A stretch of DNA of 64,000 nt from Enterobacter chuandaensis (GCF_003594915.1 NZ_QZCS01000018.1:27789-91788); one strand, 5' to 3'; shown: positions 1 to 10,995, numbered from the stretch's first letter. Numbers and translations: made by a program. The notes: generated by a model from the letters alone, not told the origin.

Positions 1-468
1 TTCGAAGCCCGCGAAGCTCACGCCCCACATCGCCATGATAAAGCCGATGGTGCCCCAGATGCGGATAGGCGGGAAATCGGTGACGATATCCAGTCCGGCA
101 GATTTCAGGCGGTAGTAGGAGATGGTGTTGATCAGCCCAAGCGTTGGCATATAGGCCAGCGAGTTAAGCAGGATCACCATAAACATCGCCCCCGGCGTGG
201 TCACTTCGGCCGCCATAAACAGCGTCCCCGCACCCACCAGATGGCAAAGCATGTACAGCCATTTCGCGCTTAACCACTTATCCGCCACGATACCGAGCAG
301 CGTTGGCATAAAGACAGCCGCAATACCCAGCGAGCTGTAGACGGCACCGATTGACGCACCATCGAACTTGAGCGTCACAAACATATAGGAGCCGAGTGTA
401 GTCAGCCAGCTACCCCACAGGCAGAACTGCAGAAACGACAATATTTTAAGCTGCAGCTTAAGGTTCAT
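1..468 (-). CDS. nupG: Nucleoside permease NupG, C-terminus cut by window edge
   Basis: This is the N-terminal 156 codons of a nucleoside:H+ symporter of the inner membrane (major facilitator superfamily) that imports purine and pyrimidine nucleosides. The reading frame starts with MNLKLQLKILSFLQF and continues with hydrophobic segments typical of the first transmembrane helices. The fragment matches E. coli NupG almost residue for residue, for example GIVADKWLSAKW and DFPPIRIWGTIGF. The ATG at 468 is preceded on the minus strand by a GGAAAG-like ribosome site. It is last in the mutY-yggX-mltC-nupG order and has its own 270-base upstream region with CRP-like and DeoR-like sites. The rest of the gene lies left of the window. 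Confidence 0.93.
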   Translation of the reverse strand, partial: MNLKLQLKILSFLQFCLWGSWLTTLGSYMFVTLKFDGASIGAVYSSLGIAAVFMPTLLGIVADKWLSAKWLYMLCHLVGAGTLFMAAEVTTPGAMFMVILLNSLAYMPTLGLINTISYYRLKSAGLDIVTDFPPIRIWGTIGFIMAMWGVSFAGFE

Positions 469-529
469 GTTACTTTCCTCACAAGTGAGCGGGAGATATG
501 TTGTTTTTGGAACATTCAGGGTTGTTATT

Positions 530-545
530 TGATGCAATTCTATCA
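530..545. promoter_or_regulatory. DeoR-like operator upstream of nupG
   Basis: The 16 bases TGATGCAATTCTATCA match the DeoR palindrome TGTTAGAATTCTAACA at 12 positions, including the AATTCTA core. NupG is known in E. coli to be under CytR, DeoR and CRP control, so the place is right. This is a motif match only. Confidence 0.4.
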
Positions 546-612
546 GTTGGCAACGATATGTTTTGTTACCTCCCGCAAAAAAATGCAATCCACATTAATT
601 TGCAGTTTGGAT

Positions 613-628
613 TGTGATGCAAATAACA
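613..628. promoter_or_regulatory. CRP-like site upstream of nupG
   Basis: TGTGATGCAAATAACA has a perfect left half-site (TGTGA), six spacer bases, and a right half (TAACA) one base off TCACA. It lies about 145 bases before the nupG start, which fits the CRP/CytR arrangement known for E. coli nupG. Confidence 0.4.
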
Positions 629-661
629 TTTTCGTATGGGTGGGGTGAGTGAGTGCGGCCT

Positions 662-699
662 GATGCCCTCACCCTGACCCTCTCCCACGGGGAGAGGGA
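662..699. repeat. Intergenic palindrome, CCCTCACCC/GGGAGAGGG family
   Basis: This copy has the form GATGCCCTCACCCTGACCCTCTCCC followed by GGGGAGAGGGA, so it can fold into a short GC hairpin. Related copies occur in this window near 5205, 20826, 26513, 43774, 47524 and 50797, always between genes. It stands between mltC and nupG. Confidence 0.8.
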
Positions 700-706
700 A
701 AGCAGA

Positions 707-733
707 ACACCTTCTCCTTACAGGAGAAGGTGT
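707..733 (-). terminator. Hairpin downstream of mltC
   Basis: A 12-bp perfect stem (ACACCTTCTCCT paired with AGGAGAAGGTGT) closes over a 3-base loop, just past the mltC stop. On the minus strand it is followed by TCTGCTTT, a poor U tract, so it may be a partial terminator or an mRNA-stabilising hairpin rather than a full stop. Confidence 0.5.
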
Positions 734-738
734 GTTGA

Positions 739-2144
<1,406 letters not shown>

Positions 2145-2170
2145 ACTCATTCCTCTTTGTGTTGCCGATG

Positions 2171-3223
2171 CTAAACCATTGCACCGACACGTAATTGCTG
2201 TAACAGGCGCTCCACGGGAGCCGCCAGCCCGACTGATGGCGGTTGCGCTAAGTTATACCAGAGAGCGGTGCCTTCATCCATGCACGAGGTGAATGAGGAC
2301 ACGGGAAGCCACATCGGCACAATATCCAGGTGGAAATGGCTGAAGGTGTGGCGGAACGCGTTGAGTTGCGTCAGGGTATCTGCCGCTATGCCGCGCTGTT
2401 CAAGCCATTCCCGAAGCGAGGCTTCATCTTCAAACTGTGGGAAGCAGTATAGACCACCCCACAGGCCGCTCGGCGGACGCTGGGCAAGGAACACCTCGTC
2501 GCCGTGCTGCATCAGCAGCATATAGCCGGTACGCTCCGGCAGTGTCTGTTTGGGTTTTTTACCCGGATACTGCGCCCACGAATGGTTGGCATACGCCACG
2601 CAGAGGTTGTTAACCGGGCAGAGTTCGCATTTCGGTTTGGAACGCGTGCAGACCATCGCGCCGAGATCCATCATCGCCTGGTTGAAACGCTCGACGCCTT
2701 TCGCCGGGGTGACCGCTTCACTTATTTCCCAAAGACGTTTCTCAACGTCCTTCTTCCCCGGCCAGCCGTCGACGGCATAGCAGCGCGCGAGCACGCGCTT
2801 CACGTTGCCGTCGAGGATCGGGAAATGTTTGCCCAAAGAAAGGGAGAGAATGGCGCCTGCGGTTGAACGCCCGACGCCGGGTAAGTCCGCCACTTCGTCA
2901 AAGGTTTCCGGGAATTTACCGTTGTGGCGCGTCGCGACCTGCTGTGCAGCCTTGTGGAGGTTACGCGCACGGGCGTAGTAGCCGAGACCGGTCCACAGGT
3001 GCAGCACCTCATCTAACGGCGCGTTGGCCAGATCGGTCACCGTCGGGAACCGCGCCATAAAACGCTCAAAGTAAGGGATCACCGTGGCGACCTGCGTTTG
3101 TTGCAACATCACCTCGGAGAGCCATACTTTGTACGGCGTTTTTTCAATTTGCCAGGGCAGGGTTTTACGCCCGTATTTGTCGTACCAGTCCAGCACCTGG
3201 GCTGAAAATTGAGAGGCTTGCAT
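2171..3223 (-). CDS. mutY: A/G-specific adenine DNA glycosylase MutY
   Basis: MutY removes adenine mispaired with 8-oxoguanine or guanine during base-excision repair. The 350 residues show the catalytic Glu37 (SEVMLQQTQ), the helix-hairpin-helix ([13 protein letters not shown], about 118-130), the catalytic Asp in [10 protein letters not shown], and the four [4Fe-4S] cysteines in [17 protein letters not shown]. The C-terminal Nudix-like domain that recognises oxoG follows. I start at MQASQF, as in E. coli, instead of the Met two codons earlier. It is divergent from trmB across 144 bases. Confidence 0.97.
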   Translation of the reverse strand: MQASQFSAQVLDWYDKYGRKTLPWQIEKTPYKVWLSEVMLQQTQVATVIPYFERFMARFPTVTDLANAPLDEVLHLWTGLGYYARARNLHKAAQQVATRHNGKFPETFDEVADLPGVGRSTAGAILSLSLGKHFPILDGNVKRVLARCYAVDGWPGKKDVEKRLWEISEAVTPAKGVERFNQAMMDLGAMVCTRSKPKCELCPVNNLCVAYANHSWAQYPGKKPKQTLPERTGYMLLMQHGDEVFLAQRPPSGLWGGLYCFPQFEDEASLREWLEQRGIAADTLTQLNAFRHTFSHFHLDIVPMWLPVSSFTSCMDEGTALWYNLAQPPSVGLAAPVERLLQQLRVGAMV

Positions 3224-3367
3224 GGTCATCGATTCGCATAATCAGGGACGCAGATTGCAGCACAGCGTCAATCTGCTGTAAACCGGATCTTTCCCATGCT
3301 TGCATAGAAGCCTTAACTTTGGATAATGCCCGTTTCCCGAACACTCTCACAAGCAGACAACTCTTTT

Positions 3368-4087
3368 ATGAAAAACGACGTCATTTCACCGGAATTTGAT
3401 GAAAACGGCCGCCCGCTGCGCCGTATTCGCAGCTTTGTCCGCCGTCAGGGCCGCCTGACAAAAGGGCAGCAACACGCGCTGGACAACTACTGGCCGGTGA
3501 TGGGCGTTGAGTTTAGCGAGCAGCCTCTGGACTTTACTGAGCTGTTTGGCCGTGACGCGCCCGTCACGCTGGAGATCGGTTTTGGTATGGGCACCTCGCT
3601 GGTGACCATGGCAAAAGCCCGCCCGGAGCAGAACTTCCTCGGCATTGAAGTGCACTCGCCGGGCGTGGGGGCCTGTCTCGCAACGGCTCATGAAGAGGGC
3701 GTTGAGAACCTGCGCGTGATGTGTCACGACGCGGTGGAAGTGCTGCACAAAATGATTCCTGACAATTCTTTGAACATGGTTCAGCTCTTTTTCCCTGACC
3801 CGTGGCACAAAGCACGTCATAATAAACGCCGTATCGTTCAGGCGCCGTTTGCCGAGCTGGTGAAAAGTAAGCTGAAGCTGGGCGGCGTCTTCCACATGGC
3901 GACCGACTGGGAACCGTATGCGGAACATATGCTGGAAGTGATGTCGTCGCTGGACGGGTACAAAAACCAGTCTGCGAGCAACGACTATGTACCGCGTCCG
4001 GAATCGCGTCCGGTAACGAAATTTGAACAGCGTGGCCATCGTCTTGGTCACGGTGTATGGGACTTAATGTTCGAGAGGGTGAAATAA
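3368..4087 (+). CDS. trmB: tRNA (guanine-N7-)-methyltransferase
   Basis: TrmB transfers methyl from S-adenosylmethionine to N7 of G46 in tRNA variable loops. The 239-residue protein has the SAM-binding motif [10 protein letters not shown] near residues 69-78, then IEVHSPGVG and the TrmB signature [15 protein letters not shown]. An upstream in-frame Met at 3326 would add 14 residues; [10 protein letters not shown] at 3368 matches the family start. Its stop overlaps the yggL start by one base (TAATG), so the pair is translationally coupled. Confidence 0.96.
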   Translation: MKNDVISPEFDENGRPLRRIRSFVRRQGRLTKGQQHALDNYWPVMGVEFSEQPLDFTELFGRDAPVTLEIGFGMGTSLVTMAKARPEQNFLGIEVHSPGVGACLATAHEEGVENLRVMCHDAVEVLHKMIPDNSLNMVQLFFPDPWHKARHNKRRIVQAPFAELVKSKLKLGGVFHMATDWEPYAEHMLEVMSSLDGYKNQSASNDYVPRPESRPVTKFEQRGHRLGHGVWDLMFERVK

Positions 4088-4413
4088 TGGCAAAGAATCG
4101 TAGCCGTCGTCTGCGTAAAAAGATGCACATCGAAGAATTCCAGGAAGTGGGCTTCTCCGTCGCGTGGCGTTTCCCGGAAGGCACCAGTGTAGAACAGATC
4201 GATCAGGACGTGGATGCGTTCATCAACGAGGTGATCGAGCCAAACAAGCTGGCCTTCGACGGTAGCGGCTACCTGGCATGGGAAGGTCTGATCTGCACCC
4301 AGGAAGTCGGTAAGTGCACCGAAGAACATCAGGCGCTGGTTCGCAAATGGCTTGAGGACCACAAGCTGGAAGATGTCCGCGTCAGCGAACTTTTCGACGT
4401 TTGGTGGGACTAA
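4087..4413 (+). CDS. yggL: YggL family protein (DUF469)
   Basis: This 108-residue basic-start protein ([18 protein letters not shown]) belongs to the YggL/DUF469 family, reported to associate with ribosomes; the exact function is not settled. It overlaps trmB by one base and is followed by a clear terminator. Nearly all residues match E. coli YggL, including ELFDVWWD at the end. Confidence 0.93.
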   Translation: MAKNRSRRLRKKMHIEEFQEVGFSVAWRFPEGTSVEQIDQDVDAFINEVIEPNKLAFDGSGYLAWEGLICTQEVGKCTEEHQALVRKWLEDHKLEDVRVSELFDVWWD

Positions 4414-4426
4414 TAAAGCAGTAAGC

Positions 4427-4452
4427 GGGCCAGCATTAGCTGGCCCATTTTG
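4427..4452 (+). terminator. Rho-independent terminator after trmB-yggL
   Basis: An 8-bp stem GGGCCAGC/GCTGGCCC with an ATTA loop is followed by ATTTTG. It separates yggL from yggN. Confidence 0.75.
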
Positions 4453-4470
4453 TCTGAGGGAGTGTTAAAG

Positions 4471-5187
4471 ATGCGCAAAACGTTGCTGGCTGTTGCCTTG
4501 ATGGCAACCGGATTCACCGCCCATGCGGATTATCAATGTAGCGTCACCCCGCGTGATGACGTGGTGTTAAGCCCGCAAACCGTGCAGGTCAAAGGCGAGA
4601 ACGGCAATCTGGTGATTACGCCGGAAGGGAACGTCACCTTTAACGGTAAACCACAGAACCTGACCGCCGCCCAGCGCGAGCAGGCGAAAGACTATCAGGC
4701 CGATTTGCGTACCGCGCTGCCGTGGATTAACGACGGCGCGCTGACGCGTGTCGAAAAGAGCCGCGTCGCGCTGGATAAGATCATCACTAAAGAGGTGGGT
4801 GAGAGCAGCAACATGCGCACCCGCCTGACCAGGCTCGACAAACAGCTTAAAGAGCAGATGAACCGCATTATCGAGACCCGCTCCGACGGCCTGACGTTCC
4901 ACTACAAGGCGATTGATCAGGTTCGTGCTGACGGACAGCAGCTGGTGAATCAGGCGATGGGCGGTATTCTGCAGGACAGCATCAACGAGATGGGGGCCAA
5001 AGCCGTGCTGAAAGGCGGCGGTAACCCGCTGCAGGGCGTGCTGGGCAGTCTGGGCGGCCTGCAGACCTCCATTCAGAACGAGTGGAAGAACCAGGAAGAT
5101 GATTTCCAGCAGTTCGGCAAAGACGTGTGTAAACGCGTGGTGTCGCTGGAAGATAGCCGGAAGGCGCTGGTGGGGACGCTGAAGTAA
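4471..5187 (+). CDS. yggN: DUF2884 family periplasmic protein YggN
   Basis: The 238-residue product has a signal peptide (MRKTLLAVALMATGFTAHA, cut before DYQCS) and two conserved cysteines, one just after the signal and one near the C-terminus (DVCKRV). It matches E. coli YggN; no activity is established. The start at 4471 follows a GAGGGAG ribosome site; the longer frame from 4450 would spoil the signal peptide. It probably has its own transcript, since a terminator precedes it, and a composite palindrome follows. Confidence 0.9.
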   Translation: MRKTLLAVALMATGFTAHADYQCSVTPRDDVVLSPQTVQVKGENGNLVITPEGNVTFNGKPQNLTAAQREQAKDYQADLRTALPWINDGALTRVEKSRVALDKIITKEVGESSNMRTRLTRLDKQLKEQMNRIIETRSDGLTFHYKAIDQVRADGQQLVNQAMGGILQDSINEMGAKAVLKGGGNPLQGVLGSLGGLQTSIQNEWKNQEDDFQQFGKDVCKRVVSLEDSRKALVGTLK

Positions 5188-5204
5188 GTTCTCTGCGCGC
5201 TGGG

Positions 5205-5285
5205 CCCCTCACCCCAGCCCTCTCCCCAGGGGAGAGGGTGTAATTGTTCCCTCTCCCTGTGGGAGAGGGTTAGGGTGAGGGCATC
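5205..5285. repeat. Two inverted copies of the CCCTCACCC/GGGAGAGGG palindrome
   Basis: One copy runs CCCCTCACCCCAGCCCTCTCC and GGGGAGAGGG (5205-5238). A second, inverted copy runs CCCTCTCCC and GGGAGAGGGTTAGGGTGAGGG (5250-5285). Together they make a large inverted repeat between yggN and the convergent DUF559 gene. The right end supplies the last four codons and stop of that gene. Confidence 0.8.
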
Positions 5286-5608
5286 AAGCAGCGCAGTCGT
5301 TGCCTGATAGCCATTAACACCTCCTCCTCGTTTGTCCTGAATTCGTTATTCCAGAACCGTAGTATTTCCCAGCCGTTCGCATTCAAAAATTCAGTACGAC
5401 GTGAATCATAGGTTTCGTTATTCTGATGTTGGCCACCGTCCAGCTCGATAATCAGCTTTGCCTTAAAACAGGCAAAATCCACGATATATGCACCAATCGG
5501 CATCTGGCGGCGAAACTTATAGCCAAAGAAGCGGCGTCCCCTGAGTAAATACCAGAGGCGTAACTCTTCGGGCGTCATTTGTTTACGGAGTTGTTTTGTT
5601 TTTTCCAT
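5270..5608 (-). CDS. DUF559 domain protein, endonuclease-like fold
   Basis: The 112-residue protein is one DUF559 domain, related to very-short-patch repair endonucleases. The visible motifs are RRFFGYKFRRQ, then YIVDFAC and LIIELDGGQH, which supply the D and E-x-D/QH residues of this fold, then FLNANGWEILRFWN. The cellular role of stand-alone DUF559 proteins is not known. An in-frame GTG two codons upstream is an alternative start, and neither has a strong ribosome site. The final residues MPSP and the stop are encoded by the intergenic repeat at 5205-5285. It lies between yggN and hemW and is an accessory gene relative to E. coli K-12. Confidence 0.85.
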   Translation of the reverse strand: MEKTKQLRKQMTPEELRLWYLLRGRRFFGYKFRRQMPIGAYIVDFACFKAKLIIELDGGQHQNNETYDSRRTEFLNANGWEILRFWNNEFRTNEEEVLMAIRQRLRCLMPSP

Positions 5609-5671
5609 CCTCACACTCTGCCAGCCTTTCCCTCAGCCGGCAGAACGGGATGCAAAATCCTGAATCAGGCT

Positions 5672-6814
5672 TCAGGAATCTTCGGCGAGGAACAGCTCAA
5701 GAAGGGAGTTTAAGAACAGTTTGCCGTGCTCGGTGATCTGCCAGTACTCATCACATTCCGTGAGATACCCCTGCGCCAGCGCCTCGTCAATCTGCGGACG
5801 AATCACCGATTCCGCCAGGCCGGTGTACAGCGCAAACTCCGCGCGCGGCGCGGCTTCCAGCAGACGGAAGCGGTTCATAAAGAACTCAAACGGCTTATCT
5901 GCCGCCTCAACGTCGTGCTGACGCTCCAGGTAGCGGCCTTCCATATACCCGCGCGGGTGCCGGGTTTTGGCCGTGCGAAGGATACGCCCGTCCGGGAAGG
6001 TCACTTTGCCGTGCGCGCCGCAGCCGATGCCCAGATAGTCGCCAAAGCGCCAGTAGTTCAGGTTGTGCTGGCACTGGTAGCCTGGCTTCGCATAGGCCGA
6101 AGTTTCATACTGCTGATAGCCCGCGGCAGTTAACAGCTGATGGCCCTGCTCGAAGATATCCCACAGCGCGTCGTCGTCCGGCAGCACCGGCGGGCGCGAG
6201 CCGAACAGGGTGTTGGGCTCAATGGTGAGCTGGTACCACGACAGGTGCGGCGGGTTCAGCGCAATCGCCTGGCGCAGATCGTCCAGCGCCTCTTCCAGCG
6301 ACTGGTCCGGTAGGCCGTGCATCAAATCCAGGTTAAAGCTGCGCAGCCCAAGCCCCGTTGCCAGGTTCGCCGCCCGCTTCGCCTCTTCCGGGCCGTGAAT
6401 GCGCCCCAGTCGTTTCAGCTTCGGCTCGCTAAAGCTCTGCACGCCGATGGAGATACGGTTCACGCCCGCACGCTGATAGTCGACAAAACGGTCGGCTTCA
6501 ACGGTGCCGGGGTTGGCTTCCATTGTAATTTCAGCATCCGCCGCCAGGTTCAGGCGCGCACGCACGCCGTCCAGCAGCGTTTGCATCGCCGGGCCGGACA
6601 GCAGGCTCGGCGTACCGCCACCAATGAAAATGGTCTTAACTTCACGTCCCTGTGCGTAAGGTGCATCGGCGTCCAGGTCGGCCAGCAGATGCGCAACGTA
6701 GTCATCGTGCGGCACTTCGCCCTTTAGTGCGTGCGAGTTGAAATCGCAGTACGGGCATTTCTGCACGCACCACGGGATGTGAATATACAGACTCAGAGGC
6801 GGCAAATTAGCCAT
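5672..6814 (-). CDS. hemW: Heme chaperone HemW (radical SAM)
   Basis: HemW, long annotated as an oxygen-independent coproporphyrinogen oxidase-like protein, binds heme and delivers it to respiratory proteins. The 380 residues carry the radical-SAM cluster motif [10 protein letters not shown] near residues 16-25, the glycine-rich IFIGGGTPS, and a C-terminal HemN_C winged-helix region. Its start overlaps the end of rdgB by 8 bases, so the two are translated together in the yggS-yggT-yggU-rdgB-hemW cluster. Confidence 0.95.
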   Translation of the reverse strand: MANLPPLSLYIHIPWCVQKCPYCDFNSHALKGEVPHDDYVAHLLADLDADAPYAQGREVKTIFIGGGTPSLLSGPAMQTLLDGVRARLNLAADAEITMEANPGTVEADRFVDYQRAGVNRISIGVQSFSEPKLKRLGRIHGPEEAKRAANLATGLGLRSFNLDLMHGLPDQSLEEALDDLRQAIALNPPHLSWYQLTIEPNTLFGSRPPVLPDDDALWDIFEQGHQLLTAAGYQQYETSAYAKPGYQCQHNLNYWRFGDYLGIGCGAHGKVTFPDGRILRTAKTRHPRGYMEGRYLERQHDVEAADKPFEFFMNRFRLLEAAPRAEFALYTGLAESVIRPQIDEALAQGYLTECDEYWQITEHGKLFLNSLLELFLAEDS

Positions 6815-7400
6815 TACGCAGTGCTTCCAGTAACAGTTTCAGCGCGCGTCCACGGTGGGATATCGCGCTTTTCTCTTCGCGGGTCAGTTCCGCAGCGGTT
6901 TTGCCCTCGGTCGGGACAAAGAAAATCGGATCGTAGCCAAAGCCGCCGTTGCCCGCCGCTTCACGGGTAATTACGCCCGGCCAGCTGCCGTGGCAGACGA
7001 TCGGCGTCGGGTCTTCCGCGTGACGCATATAAACCAGCACGCAGTGGAACTGCGCGGTGCGCTGTTCATCCGGTACATCTTTCAGAGCGACAAGCAGCTT
7101 TTCCAGATTCTGCTGGTCGGTAGCGTCCACGCCGGAGTAGCGCGCGGAGTAAATCCCCGGCGCACCGCCGAGAAAATCCACGGCCAGGCCGGAGTCATCG
7201 GCAATCGCTGGCAGGCCGGTAATCTGCGCAGCGTGGCGCGCTTTCAGGATCGCGTTTTCGATAAACGTCAGCCCCGTCTCTTCGGCGGACTCCACGCCAA
7301 GATCGGTCTGAGCCACCACGTCCAGCCCAAAATCATTTAATAGCGAGGCCAGCTCGCGCACTTTACCGGCGTTACCGGTCGCGAGAACAACTTTCTGCAT
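6807..7400 (-). CDS. rdgB: XTP/dITP diphosphatase (Ham1 family)
   Basis: RdgB hydrolyses dITP, dHAPTP and XTP, keeping deaminated purines out of DNA. The 197-residue protein has the N-terminal substrate loop TGNAGK, the catalytic region ADDSGLAVD near 68-76, GGFGYDPIF, and the C-terminal SHRGRAL motif. It sits 3 bases downstream of yggU and overlaps hemW by 8 bases, as in the E. coli operon. Confidence 0.96.
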   Translation of the reverse strand: MQKVVLATGNAGKVRELASLLNDFGLDVVAQTDLGVESAEETGLTFIENAILKARHAAQITGLPAIADDSGLAVDFLGGAPGIYSARYSGVDATDQQNLEKLLVALKDVPDEQRTAQFHCVLVYMRHAEDPTPIVCHGSWPGVITREAAGNGGFGYDPIFFVPTEGKTAAELTREEKSAISHRGRALKLLLEALRNG

Positions 7401-7403
7401 GGT

Positions 7404-7700
7404 TTAGTCCTGTTCTGTCAGAGCCGCGACTTCCGTCGGGATAGATTGCGGATTAAGGATTTTTACCTGTTTATGCCGCCCAAGTTCACCTTTTTCAATA
7501 ATGACCTGGCTTTTGGCGACGCGAAACTGTTTTGCCAGATATTTGGTCAGATGCGCGTTCGCCTGACCATCGACCGGCGGGGCGGTGATGGCGACTTTTA
7601 GCTCGTCGCCATGCAGCCCAACAATACTGTCACGGCTGGCTTTCGGCTGAATATACAGCCGTAAAACCAGCCCGTCGGCGCAGATGCTTACTGCACTCAT
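7404..7700 (-). CDS. yggU: DUF167 family protein YggU
   Basis: This 98-residue DUF167/UPF0235 protein has no assigned function. The core [16 protein letters not shown] and [12 protein letters not shown] is the family signature. I start at MSAVSIC (7700), whose ATG overlaps the TGA stop of yggT (ATGA), a usual coupling. A Met four codons earlier is also in frame. Confidence 0.9.
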   Translation of the reverse strand: MSAVSICADGLVLRLYIQPKASRDSIVGLHGDELKVAITAPPVDGQANAHLTKYLAKQFRVAKSQVIIEKGELGRHKQVKILNPQSIPTEVAALTEQD

Positions 7701-8263
7701 AGCGCCATCCACAGCCCCGGCAGCAGCATATCGCCCGTAGACTGTAACAGCTCAGCGATCCCCATGTTGACCACATAAAGCAGCAGCACCAGGATCATCG
7801 GGGAGAAGTCGATGCCGCCCATGGACGGAAGCAGGTTACGGATCGGACGCAGCAGCGGCTCGGCCAGCTGAATCAAGGCGTACTCCACCGGGCTACGTCC
7901 CTGGCTCACCCAGCTCATGATCGCCATAACCAGCAGCACCCAGAAGATCAGCAAACCGACGGTTTTGATCAGAATCAGGATGGCGGCAATCCAGATAATC
8001 GGCTGGAAGGTGATAACCATAAACAGCACGATGGCTTTGAGCACGCTCAGAATAAACGCCACCAGCAGCGAAGCGCTGTCGATGGGGCCCATGGCCGGGA
8101 TAATACGGCGCAGCGGTCCGACAACAGGCTGCGTGATTTTCACGACAAACTGCGAGAACGGATTGTAAAAGTCACAGCGGGCCCACTGCATCCAGACGCG
8201 CAGCAAAAGCGCCATCGTATACAGTTCAAGCACTGTTGAGAGCAGGAAAGTCAACGTCTTCAT
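7697..8263 (-). CDS. yggT: YGGT family inner-membrane protein
   Basis: The 188-residue protein has two copies of the YGGT domain, each with a hydrophobic helix, a conserved W/R segment and PL-RPIRxxLPxMGxID. The first reads [15 protein letters not shown] and the second [16 protein letters not shown]. It is an integral membrane protein; in E. coli YggT expression relieves osmotic-stress defects, but its role is unclear. It overlaps yggU by four bases. Confidence 0.93.
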   Translation of the reverse strand: MKTLTFLLSTVLELYTMALLLRVWMQWARCDFYNPFSQFVVKITQPVVGPLRRIIPAMGPIDSASLLVAFILSVLKAIVLFMVITFQPIIWIAAILILIKTVGLLIFWVLLVMAIMSWVSQGRSPVEYALIQLAEPLLRPIRNLLPSMGGIDFSPMILVLLLYVVNMGIAELLQSTGDMLLPGLWMAL

Positions 8264-8284
8264 GGCGTTCCTCAGGTTTCCTTA

Positions 8285-8986
8285 TTATTTTGAGTAGTCG
8301 CGCGCACCGAAAATGGCGGTACCGATGCGCACCATAGTGCTGCCTGCCGCGATGGCGGCTTCCATATCATCCGACATGCCCAGTGAAAGCGTGTCTACCG
8401 TTTCATAGCGCGCTTTAAGCGCCTCAAATGCTACAGCCATTTGCTGTGCCACGGCAAACTGCCTTTCATAACTTGACTCAGGCGCCGGAATGGCCATCAG
8501 CCCGCGCAGGGTTAAGCGCGGCAGGGCGGCCACCTCTGCGGCCAGCGCATCCAGTTCGCTCAGCGCAATGCCGGACTTGCTGTTTTCATCGCTGATGTTG
8601 ACCTGGATAAGCACGTTAAGCGCTGGCATTTCAGCCGGACGCTGGTCATTCAGACGGGAAGCAATACGCAGACGGTCGATGGTATGGCACCAGTCGAAGT
8701 GCTCTGCCACCAGACGGCTTTTGTTCGACTGCAGCGGGCCAATAAAGTGCCATTGCAGATCGGACGTCCCCTGTTCCTGGAAGTCGCGAATTTTATCCAC
8801 GCCTTCCTGCACGTAGTTTTCACCAAACGCCCGCTGGCCTGCAGCAATGGCTTCTGCGATGGCGCTCGCAGGCTTGGTTTTACTGACTGCAAGCAATGTA
8901 ATTTCTTCTGAAGCACGGCCGCAACGTGTTGCAGCGGCTGAGATTTTGTCCCGGACCTGTGCCAGGTTATGCGCAATGTCGTTCAT
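8285..8986 (-). CDS. yggS: Pyridoxal phosphate homeostasis protein YggS
   Basis: YggS (PLPBP/COG0325) binds PLP and keeps vitamin B6 and amino-acid pools balanced, without enzyme activity of its own. The 233 residues form a single-domain alanine-racemase-like TIM barrel. The PLP lysine is Lys36 in LLAVSKTKP; FGENYVQE and LQWHFIGPLQSNK are family signatures. It is divergent from the PilT-like gene with only 17 bases between the starts. Confidence 0.95.
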   Translation of the reverse strand: MNDIAHNLAQVRDKISAAATRCGRASEEITLLAVSKTKPASAIAEAIAAGQRAFGENYVQEGVDKIRDFQEQGTSDLQWHFIGPLQSNKSRLVAEHFDWCHTIDRLRIASRLNDQRPAEMPALNVLIQVNISDENSKSGIALSELDALAAEVAALPRLTLRGLMAIPAPESSYERQFAVAQQMAVAFEALKARYETVDTLSLGMSDDMEAAIAAGSTMVRIGTAIFGARDYSK

Positions 8987-9003
8987 TTTCCGAGGAGTAG
9001 TCT

Positions 9004-9984
9004 ATGGATGTGGAAGAAATTGTGGCCCTTAGTGTAAAGCATAACGTCTCCGATCTACACCTGTGCAGTGATTCACCACCTCGCTGGCGCAGGCTAGGCC
9101 GCCTTGAACCGGCCCCGTTTCCGCCGCCTGACGTCGGGGCGTTGCTAAAAGCGTGGCTGAACGACGAGCAGCAGGGAGCCTGGTGGGCAAACGGGCAGGT
9201 CGATTTTGCCGTGACGGTCGCAGGAAACCAGCGTCTGCGCGGCAGTGCGTTTAAGCAGATGAAGGGCGTCTCCGTTACCCTGCGCCTGTTGCCGCGTTCC
9301 TGTCCGCAGCTCGCTTCGCTGGGTGTGCCGCGGGCGCTTCCCGAACTGTTATCCAGTGACAACGGGTTGATTCTGGTGACGGGGGCCACCGGCAGTGGTA
9401 AATCCACCACGCTGGCTGCGATGGTCGATTTTCTCAACCGCCAGACTGACGGCCATATCCTCACGCTCGAAGATCCGGTGGAGTTTATGTACCAGAGTGA
9501 ACGTTGCCTGATTCAGCAGCGCGAGATTGGGCAACACAGCCCGTCCTTTGCCGAGGCGCTGCGCGGCGCATTACGCGAGGATCCGGACGTTATTTTGCTG
9601 GGAGAGCTGCGCGACAGCGAAACGATCCGCCTGGCGCTGACGGCGGCGGAGACCGGGCATCTGGTGCTGGCGACGCTGCACACGCGTGGGGCAGCGCAGG
9701 CAATTGAACGGCTGGTCGATACGTTCCCGGCGCAGGAGAAAGAGCCGGTGCGTAACCAGCTGGCCGGCAGCCTGAGGGCGGTGCTGGCGCAAAAGCTGCT
9801 TCCCGATCTCCAGGGCGGGCGCGTCGCGCTATATGAACTGCTGGTGAACACCGCTGCGGCGGCGAATCTGATTCGTGAAGGGAAGACGTGGCAACTGCCC
9901 GGCATCATTCAAACCGGCCAGCAGGCGGGCATGCAGAACTTTGACCAGAGCCTGGCGGAGAGACGGGCGCAGGGGCGGCTGTAG
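9004..9984 (+). CDS. yggR: Type IV pilus twitching ATPase homolog (YggR)
   Basis: The 326-residue cytosolic ATPase is of the PilT/GspE family, which powers pilus retraction. It shows Walker A GATGSGKST near 126-134, the Asp box LEDPVEF, Walker B VILLGELRD near 195, and the His box ETGHLVLATLHT. No other pilus genes lie near it, so it is an orphan as in E. coli, where yggR has no proven role. It stands divergent to yggS and convergent to ruvX. Confidence 0.9.
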   Translation: MDVEEIVALSVKHNVSDLHLCSDSPPRWRRLGRLEPAPFPPPDVGALLKAWLNDEQQGAWWANGQVDFAVTVAGNQRLRGSAFKQMKGVSVTLRLLPRSCPQLASLGVPRALPELLSSDNGLILVTGATGSGKSTTLAAMVDFLNRQTDGHILTLEDPVEFMYQSERCLIQQREIGQHSPSFAEALRGALREDPDVILLGELRDSETIRLALTAAETGHLVLATLHTRGAAQAIERLVDTFPAQEKEPVRNQLAGSLRAVLAQKLLPDLQGGRVALYELLVNTAAAANLIREGKTWQLPGIIQTGQQAGMQNFDQSLAERRAQGRL

Positions 9985-9994
9985 GCCCCTGCGT

Positions 9995-10411
9995 TTAAAA
10001 GCCCTGTTCGAAATAGCTTTCGAGGATGATGACGGCTGAAGCGGAGTCCACGCTGCCCTTGTTGAGCGCCCGGAACCCGCCGTGCTCGAACAGGCCCGCA
10101 CGCGCTTCGACGGTGCTGAGACGCTCGTCGTGAAGCTTCACGGAGACGCCAAAACGTCCATGGATTTTATTGGCGAACTTACGCGCCCGGGCAGTAAGCG
10201 GCTGTTCCGTGCCGTCCATGTTCAGCGGCAGCCCAACGATAACGTCATCCGGCTGCCACTCTTTGAGCAAGCGCTCAATAAGGTTCCAGTCTGGCGTGCC
10301 GTCGTTGGCCTTCAGGGCCGTGAGCGGACGCGCGGTACCGGTGATGCGCTGGCCCACGGCGACGCCGATGCTTTTGGTGCCAAAATCGAAGGCCAGCAGT
10401 GTTCCGCTCAT
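9995..10411 (-). CDS. ruvX: Pre-16S rRNA nuclease / RuvX (YqgF)
   Basis: YqgF is an RNase H-like nuclease taking part in 16S rRNA 5' maturation, also named as a putative Holliday junction resolvase. The 138-residue product has the first catalytic Asp in [26 protein letters not shown] with the second acidic residue region, and DERLST. Its ATG overlaps the yqgE stop by one base, so the two are coupled. Confidence 0.94.
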   Translation of the reverse strand: MSGTLLAFDFGTKSIGVAVGQRITGTARPLTALKANDGTPDWNLIERLLKEWQPDDVIVGLPLNMDGTEQPLTARARKFANKIHGRFGVSVKLHDERLSTVEARAGLFEHGGFRALNKGSVDSASAVIILESYFEQGF

Positions 10412-10971
10412 CAGGCGTGCCCCGCTACGCCAGGCATTGTCAGGATATCGATGCCAATCAGCTTTGCCGCGTCACGCCAGCGATCGGCAATCGGGGTTTT
10501 AAACAGAATATTCATGTCCGCAGGTGCGGTAAGCCAGGCATTATCGAGGATCTCTTGCTCAAGCTGGCCTTTCTCCCACGACGAATAGCCCAGCGCCACC
10601 AGCACTTCCGAAGGCTGCTCAGCGGTGCCCAGCGTTTCCAGCACGTCGCGCGAGGTGGTGATCACGGTGTTGTCGGAGATGCGAATACTGGAAGAGAATA
10701 CCGGCGGGGTATGCAGGATAAAGCCGCGATCTTCGGCAAGAGGTCCACCCAGCATCACCGGTTTATCAAGCCGGATTTCCGGCAGGCGCGCTTCAGCCGG
10801 GATTTTCAGCTTGTCCAGAATCCCTTCAACCTGCAGGTTTTCCAGCGGTTTGTTGATGATAATACCCATCGCGCCGTCTTCATTGTATTCACAAATATAA
10901 ACCACGGCGCGGCGAAAAATCGGATCCTGGAGAGCAGGCATGGCAATAAGAAAGTGATGCTGTAAATTCAT
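10411..10971 (-). CDS. yqgE: YqgE/AlgH family protein
   Basis: This 186-residue UPF0301/DUF179 protein begins [12 protein letters not shown], with the signature [24 protein letters not shown] and later [11 protein letters not shown]. The molecular function is unknown. It is coupled to ruvX by a one-base overlap. A hairpin terminator lies between it and gshB, so it may start a new transcript. Confidence 0.93.
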   Translation of the reverse strand: MNLQHHFLIAMPALQDPIFRRAVVYICEYNEDGAMGIIINKPLENLQVEGILDKLKIPAEARLPEIRLDKPVMLGGPLAEDRGFILHTPPVFSSSIRISDNTVITTSRDVLETLGTAEQPSEVLVALGYSSWEKGQLEQEILDNAWLTAPADMNILFKTPIADRWRDAAKLIGIDILTMPGVAGHA

Positions 10972-10995
10972 TGTCAGAGGTACTGTTTCCTGGTT

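Noticed and set aside
9004..9984. Part of a type IV pilus locus
   Set aside because: No other pilus gene lies nearby; it is the orphan PilT-like gene found at the same place in E. coli.
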